A stretch of DNA of 64,000 bases from Parelaphostrongylus tenuis (Eukaryota > Nematoda > Chromadorea > Rhabditida > Metastrongylidae). The position numbers and the translations under genes were made by a program. The stretch's first letter is position 1. Each line of letters begins with the position of its first letter. The stretch spans positions 1 to 64,000 of the forward strand of contig JAHQIW010000784.1 in the NCBI GenBank assembly GCA_019055375.1, read 5' to 3'. Below, in pieces: positions 58,740 to 64,000 of this stretch. The notes beneath the pieces were generated by a model. That model searched no databases, had not been told where the DNA came from, and was given only the letters and a program-made list of their open reading frames with translations.

Positions 58740-60560
58740 CCACTGTGAAGACTTCCAACTCGTGTTCATTCGGTTGCTGCTTAACGATTTCTCGTCTGAT
58801 TCAAGGATAACGTCGAATGTTTTCCGAGTGCATTATCACTGTATTTCTGAGCAAACGTGCCAAGAATTGTCCCATTTGGGTTGCAAGAAGTGAACTGCTC
58901 CCGGCAAACTAAAAAATTTCCTGCTCTAGAGACATGGGAGGTTTGGTGAGCCTCGTATAGGATTGAATTGTTAGGGTGCTCGTGACGAACTGCATCACTA
59001 CCATTTTGCTAGTCACCTTCTGAGCTTGTGTTTGAATTCTGATTAACTGGCAAGCTGAACAGGCGTAAAAATACTTATTATTGACAATTGAGAAATTACG
59101 TTTTACTTTTGTGATTCAGTGGTTATAAAGTGGTATTAGCAGTGTTCACGCTTTTCAAAAACGTTTGGAAGAATCCGCTAATTGAGAAGTCATTCTATGT
59201 TATTCAGTCTTTGAATTAGCAAAACCTGTTCGTTGCCTTTCATATTGAGTAGTACTGCAAACATGTAGTTGCAAGCGCTTAACGAATAGCATTCAGTTCT
59301 TTGTTTTATGCGATCTAGTGACTATTGATCACTGCTGAGCTTCAGGAAACATAATTACACCATTTGTTTAGGTGCTTTACCATTTTTCCAAGCTCTTCAA
59401 TTTTGCACCTGCCACAGTGCAAACTCTGTGGAACAGAATCATTTGACAACCAACTGTTATGTCACAAATGAAACACGATGAATTACAAGATTTAGGAAAA
59501 AGCTTAATGGAAATTTTACAAACACTATTTATAAGTTTGCGCACAATGAAAACTGAATGAATATAGAGAAATATACAGCGATAAATTGGAATGGGGAGAA
59601 AGGTGCTAAGAATATATGACAGAGAGCAAGAAATAAGAAATGTAAACAAAGATAAATCATTACCTTGAGGATGATGGGCAATAAATGATAATGACGTAGA
59701 TATATTCCTAATCTAGTTCATCAGACACTGTGTCAAATCTTTTCATCACTCCAAGATCGGCATTATCATTCCTCTAAAGGTTATTTGAGATACTGAAAAA
59801 CTCGCCCCCGGTATAATGCCGGTATGTCACTGTATGGTAGCAATACGTGCTTCAAAATCTCATTAATAAAAGCGTTCAATTTTTGAGAAAAAAAGATGGA
59901 CGAACCGTCATTTTTCAAATTTTAAGAACATTAAATAACACGAAAAGTAACAATAACTTAACTTCTATTTTCTGCCTCGTCATTATCGTTTATAATCATA
60001 CCGGCAAAATCGTTTTAAATTGAGTGCTTTTCGAGACTATACATCATAGTGTCAGAAGATATGGATTTATAATTATTATAGATCTAGAATAAGAAGAGGA
60101 AGCAATAAGGATAAGAATAATAATAACTACCAAGAATTACTAATTTAGTAGAGTCACTAAAACTTACTAGAATTACTCTTAAATACTATTCTCCAACATG
60201 GACAGCTTCTATTTATGGAATTTTAGAGTATTACCTAATAAAGTCGTATGCATGGCGCATCACTAGAAGATCAGTCAATACAAAATCCTTCAAACTTTAT
60301 CGCTTTGCCTAAGAGATGCAGCGAACAAATTACAAGTCTTTGTTTTCGTCAATACTAAAAGCCGCTTTCATGGATTCGAAAATCTTATTCAAATTTTCAC
60401 GTTTAACCTCATTATGAAAACCACTGAGTTAGGCTGACGAGTTGGACAAACATGATGGAAACGTTTTGTGGATGTTAGCTCTCCAATGGGACGCAATTTC
60501 TTGGTGAACTCTCCAGTTAAAGCGATAATTAACAGCACTTTCTGAATGTTAGCTAATGAA
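58740..60560. other. No gene recognised
   Basis: AT-rich interval upstream of GT11 copy 3, including its presumed promoter. No convincing exon, tRNA or element. Confidence 0.3.
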
Positions 60561-60567
60561 CTTTTAG

Positions 60568-60726
60568 ATGGATAAAAGATCACTGTATTGGTACTTTCTT
60601 ACTGGTATTTTTACTATACAAAGTATCGCAGTCGTTTGGTACCAATTACAACTTGCAAGTGACAACAATCAAGATGTCGAGAAATACGTTGGACTTCATT
60701 TGAATTATGGTCGACTAGGAAATCAG
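60568..60726 (+). CDS. GT11 alpha-1,2-fucosyltransferase-like, first exon (copy 3), partial
   Basis: ATG at 60568 opens a 53-codon exon: MDKRSLYWYFLTGIFTIQSI (signal anchor), then KYVGLHLNYGRLGNQ, ending exactly at CAG|GTGAGG, the same motif and intron position (phase 0) as in gene 1 and the pseudogene. GRLGNQ is the canonical N-terminal motif of GT11 enzymes. Exon 2 (the LFHLITGYG-type segment) was not found before the window end; intron 1 in gene 1 is about 3 kb, so it may lie beyond 64000. Orientation is opposite to the other two copies. Whether the whole gene is intact cannot be judged. Confidence 0.8.
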
Positions 60727-61448
60727 GTGAGGCATTGCTTTGGATAAGAGAAACCAACGCGTCTTATGGAAAACCAATCATCGCATTACGTTATTACCGT
60801 AAAACTTGTCAATGAAAAGTGTAGAAGTCTCCTTAGCTACCGTTATCACTCCTCTTTTTGAAAAAGTCTCTGGAGAGCTCGCGCACATTCTAAAATTTTG
60901 CGCTGTAATATTTTGTATTGTCAAATCTTTCATCTCCAATACTCTCACTTTGTTGCCGAATGTAGTGAAGTGGTCCGAGAACCCATCACTCCTCTATCCG
61001 CTGTGTATGTTCGCCCAAAGATCTATATAGGTCATTGATCTTTCACAGCAGTCAAAGTGCATATAGTATTTGCTTCAAAATGATCTTAGATTGCAAGTTT
61101 TTGCAAAGCGATCGGAGGGAGACTGTACCAGTTCCAATTACTGGAAGTGATTTTCTTTGATTTGCCTGACGTCAAGCATCATAACTTACTAATCAGAGTC
61201 CATCTCGATTAACACGTTCACAAGGGTACGTAAGCAATTGAACTCGTAGAAGAATGCAGTAAAATCACAGTTACTGTATCGCAGCATCGGTCGAAAACTA
61301 GACATCTCTGCCATCATGTCATTGCATGAAAGCTAAACTGCGACATTTGCCTTCAGTTAATGAAGAAAAACTTTTGTATTTTTTCCTATCAGATTTGAAG
61401 TCAGTTTCACTAATTCTTGGCATCAGTATTCAAGCCTATCTTGCGAAA

Positions 61449-62646
61449 CTATCCTGTTTTGAAGTCTGCGCGTGGTTGGAATACCTTCTTAGAAGCCTTG
61501 GCTGACGATTCGGTAATTTCACCTTTTTTGGATTCTGGAAGAACTTTACCATATGATTTGTGATTATTCAGCTACAATTCCGATATATAGTAGAATCCTA
61601 TTACAAAAATTGTTCTAAATGTCTAAGTAGTCATTTGAACCTACTATTAAAGCTCTAATGTCGAGAAGGTCACCGGTGCGTTGTCACACACTGCTTGACA
61701 AACTTTTCTCAAGTTAGAAATTAAGTATGTGATAAGGTGTCATATGATTTATAATATTTAGACACGTCTTTCCTCTATTCATCTTTGGATTTTCGGAGCT
61801 TACCCAGAAAGCCATCAGGGACTTTCATCGTTGTCCTTCCTAACTTGTATCTCAGGAATCTCACTAGCACCTCAAAGTCCTCTCTGCCATCCCTTTCTGC
61901 CTACATGTACATAATCGAACGCTTATGAAACTTTTCAATTTTTCATCTACGTGCTTTTATATCCAAACACAAAGTGATGCATTCATTTTGTCTATATTCG
62001 ATATTTCATGTGTACAAGAGATAAGGTACATAGTACCTGAATCCATGCAGTCTCCGTCTCAACTGTAAGGACATAACACACAATCCTCTGCATCACATAA
62101 ACGGTCATACATGCTTACTTGGATACTTGTACGGTCCGTCTTCACGAATTGTGCAAAATCCAGCACATTTCCCATTCGTTTCTTCTTCTTGGGATGGTCG
62201 TCCATGGTAGTGATGTAATGTGAGGATGGCGAATGACGCGAGTGTCATATTGTGATCTGTAAAGACGGTCATACAGGTAAATTCAAACCCAATTGGCAGC
62301 ATGTTCTTTTGGTTTGATTTTATACTCACCATGAACATTGTACTAAATATAAAAAGCATTGCCTTCGTTCGACTACTTTTTCAAAATCGTCAGAACTTTA
62401 TGATGTAAAATGATTCATAGCGTCACTGTTTTCTAACATCGCAATAATCATTCAATATAATTTGTGTAAGGCTTCAAACATTCTTAAGTTCATTGCGAGG
62501 TTTTTAAAAACAGTCGATACCTTGAAACAATGTTGTTCTACCAGCCACGATCCATCGACTGCGAGGTTATTACTTCAGAGCCATACACGTGCTTCAGAGG
62601 TCTCACCCTTCTCGTCAATGGCCCACGCCCATATTAAGCCCTGCAT
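61449..62646 (-). CDS. Unrecognised small protein, five exons, 128 aa
   Basis: Exons on minus: 62646-62607 (from ATG), 62256-62119, 62062-62037 (a 26-nt microexon), 61900-61804, 61534-61449 (TAG). They join in phase to 387 bp. Splice sites: AAGG|GTGAGA, CTTTACAG|AT, CCAA|GTAAGC, CCTTACAG|TT, TTCAG|GTACTA, ATGTAG|GC, CTGG|GTAAGC, TCTTCCAG|AA. Product segments: MQGLIWAWAIDEKDHNMTLA, HHYHGRPSQEEETNGKCAGF, CTIREDGPYKYP, REDFEVLVRFLRYKLGRTTM, SAKASKKVFQPRADFKTG. No signal peptide or known motif is recognised. The ATG could also be internal, with CAG acting as an acceptor, in which case upstream exons exist. It lies inside the presumed first intron of GT11 copy 3, on the opposite strand. Confidence rests on five phase-matched exons. 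Confidence 0.6.
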
Positions 62647-62809
62647 TGTAGCAAGGAGGGAGGGTAACCACTCCCAAGCAATGCTAGTTATAGTGTATCA
62701 AAATTTGATTGACTCTTTAAATATCATAAGGTAGTGATGAATAAAACTGAGTCTCGAGTATTAATACGTTATTGTTGGAAACAAAGCATTTGAGAAGAGT
62801 TACTATTTA

Positions 62810-63300
62810 CTTGTTCCGTCGCATCATCAAGTCGAACTCTAGTGCGAGCGCTGGACCGAGTCTACGATGCGTTGAAGGAAAATACCCAGTATTAGTTCGA
62901 CGAAAACGCACGCTGTTTTCAGCAAGACAATACCAAACCTCACATCGAAGAGTATAGAAAAGTTCAATAAATCAAAGGGTGCCAAGGTCCTGCCACATCC
63001 ACCCCACAGTAAAGATGCAGCGCCGTTCGATCGTGGCCGATTCAACTCAAGGGAACATTTCCTGAGTGGATGCCGATTCGAGACATTTGATCAAGAAGAT
63101 GAGGCATGTCAGGAGGCAAAACAAAATCTGAAGAATATTATGTCGAGCAGATCTGGAAATTTACAGATCGTTGGCAGAAGATTGTGGATAGTGATGGTTT
63201 TTATTTTGAAAAATAGATATTGCTGCTTTTTAATGAATTTCTTCATAAACTTTGAATTTTCAGCGAGTGTTAAGAAACTTTTTACTTAGCCTCGTATATA
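62810..63300 (+). mobile_element. Decayed mariner M7, 3' part
   Basis: Reading with frameshifts: QQDNTKPHIEEY (HDNARPH region of the second catalytic Asp), a degraded HPPYSPDLAP block, then IWKFTDRWQKIVDSDGFYFE and a stop near 63217. The end TTTTCAGCGAGTGTTAAGAA matches the terminal repeat of M1 and M6. Confidence 0.75.
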
Positions 63301-63571
63301 CAGGGTGCGTAAATAGTTCTGTCAATTTTTTCGCATATTTCAACTATAAAAAAATTCTGCATATACAAATGAATTCATCAAGTAGATAAATAATCACCTT
63401 TTTTTGAATCAACAGCTATAGCACTGAACAAAGAAGTTTTTAACAAATTTTCAAAATTGCCTCTATTGGCCCCTGTACATTTACGAAGTTACTTGCAAAA
63501 ATTTTTGGCTATGCTCGCACACACACACGCACACTTTTCACTGGATGAAAAGACATCCACAGTAAAATCAC

Positions 63572-64000
63572 TCCATAACCGCTAGATTCGACGTCAACTT
63601 GTCAGGAATGGCCAGCAAAAGTCCGAAATAGCAAATAATCTGGGCCGCATTTGCGCCACCGGGAAGACGCCGTTGATCTGCGCATCAACAGAATGTCAAA
63701 ATCAACGCTGTCAGCTATCAGCAACAAGTTTTACAGGGCCCTCTAGAGCCTTCAAATACTCAACACTTTGGCGCCGATAATTTCACTCTTCAGCAGGGCT
63801 GGGCTCCTGCCATCCAACCGCTCAATGATTGGCATACGGTAGGAACTGCTTCCAGGCTTTTGTGTCAAGGGCATTGGGCCGTCAAACTCGCCGGATTGCC
63901 CTTGTGGATTGCATCGTATAGTCAGTACTGGAGGTAAAAGTCTTGGCTACTCTCTACATTATCGCAGACGCGCTTGGAACGAAATTACGGTGGAAACGTG
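63572..64000 (+). mobile_element. Partial Tc1/mariner relic M8, runs off the window
   Basis: Shares with M5 the blocks GGCCGCATTTGCGCCACCGG, AAGACGCCGTTGATCT, ATACTCAACACTTTGGCG, and CGCTCAATGATTGGCA, and ends near the sequence matching M5 at 47095. It is disrupted and lacks its 5' part, and it continues past 64000. Confidence 0.7.

Noticed and set aside
1..64000. CRISPR arrays, operons or other prokaryotic features
   Set aside because: Intron-rich genes, mariner and SINE relics and nematode telomere hexamers show a eukaryotic genome; no array-like direct repeats were seen.

Overview
The window looks like 64 kb of nematode genomic DNA, most likely a clade V (rhabditine or strongylid) worm. 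The pointers are AT-rich sequence, short introns (40-56 bp in several places) ending in TTTCAG-type acceptors, a run of the nematode telomere hexamer TTAGGC, several mariner/Tc1 relics, a tRNA-headed SINE family and divergent glycosyltransferase family 11 (alpha-1,2-fucosyltransferase-like) genes. The species is not identifiable by eye. Most long ORFs here are noise; the real genes have small exons and were rebuilt from splice signals, intron phase and comparison between paralogs.

Genes. Three GT11 paralogs are present. Gene 1 (minus, 23733-15375) has seven exons and an uninterrupted 318-residue product. Copy 2 (minus, about 36952-31294) keeps the same seven-exon layout but carries frameshifts, in-frame stops and a lost splice acceptor, so it is a pseudogene. 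Copy 3 (plus, from 60568) shows only its first exon; the rest is not recognised before the window ends. Two unrecognised multi-exon genes were also assembled: one on plus at 40306-41050 (5' end open) and a small one on minus at 62646-61449, which lies in the presumed first intron of GT11 copy 3. Isolated exon-like segments of lower confidence lie at 37.2, 41.1-42.2, 42.7, 50.6 and 56.1 kb.

Mobile and repeat landscape. The most notable content is a set of dispersed elements that carry hammerhead ribozymes. Family A (near 1-975, 3109, 24.85, 31.77, 48.62 and 57.1 kb) has type I hammerheads with a short stem III and a six-base bulge in stem I. Two copies (31.77 and 48.62 kb) carry one ribozyme on each strand. 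Three copies have direct-repeat flanks of different length (9, 12 and 15 bp), which suggests target-primed retrotransposition of the Penelope type. A diverged family B (14.5-15.3, 44.3-44.7, 51.1-51.5 and 56.6-56.9 kb) shares the architecture. Downstream of the ribozyme both families keep a long hairpin, with a compensatory base-pair change between them. A decayed Penelope-like reverse transcriptase lies at 45.2-45.7 kb. Also present are mariner/Tc1 relics (7.8, 10.6, 18.5, 21.0, 46.3, 53.2, 62.8 and 63.6 kb), six or seven tRNA-derived SINEs, foldback elements holding a tRNA cloverleaf, a perfect 54-bp inverted repeat at 6.84 kb, and simple repeats.

The GT11 introns are packed with these elements. 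Gene 1 introns hold a SINE and two mariner relics, and an intron of the GT11 pseudogene holds a two-ribozyme family A element.
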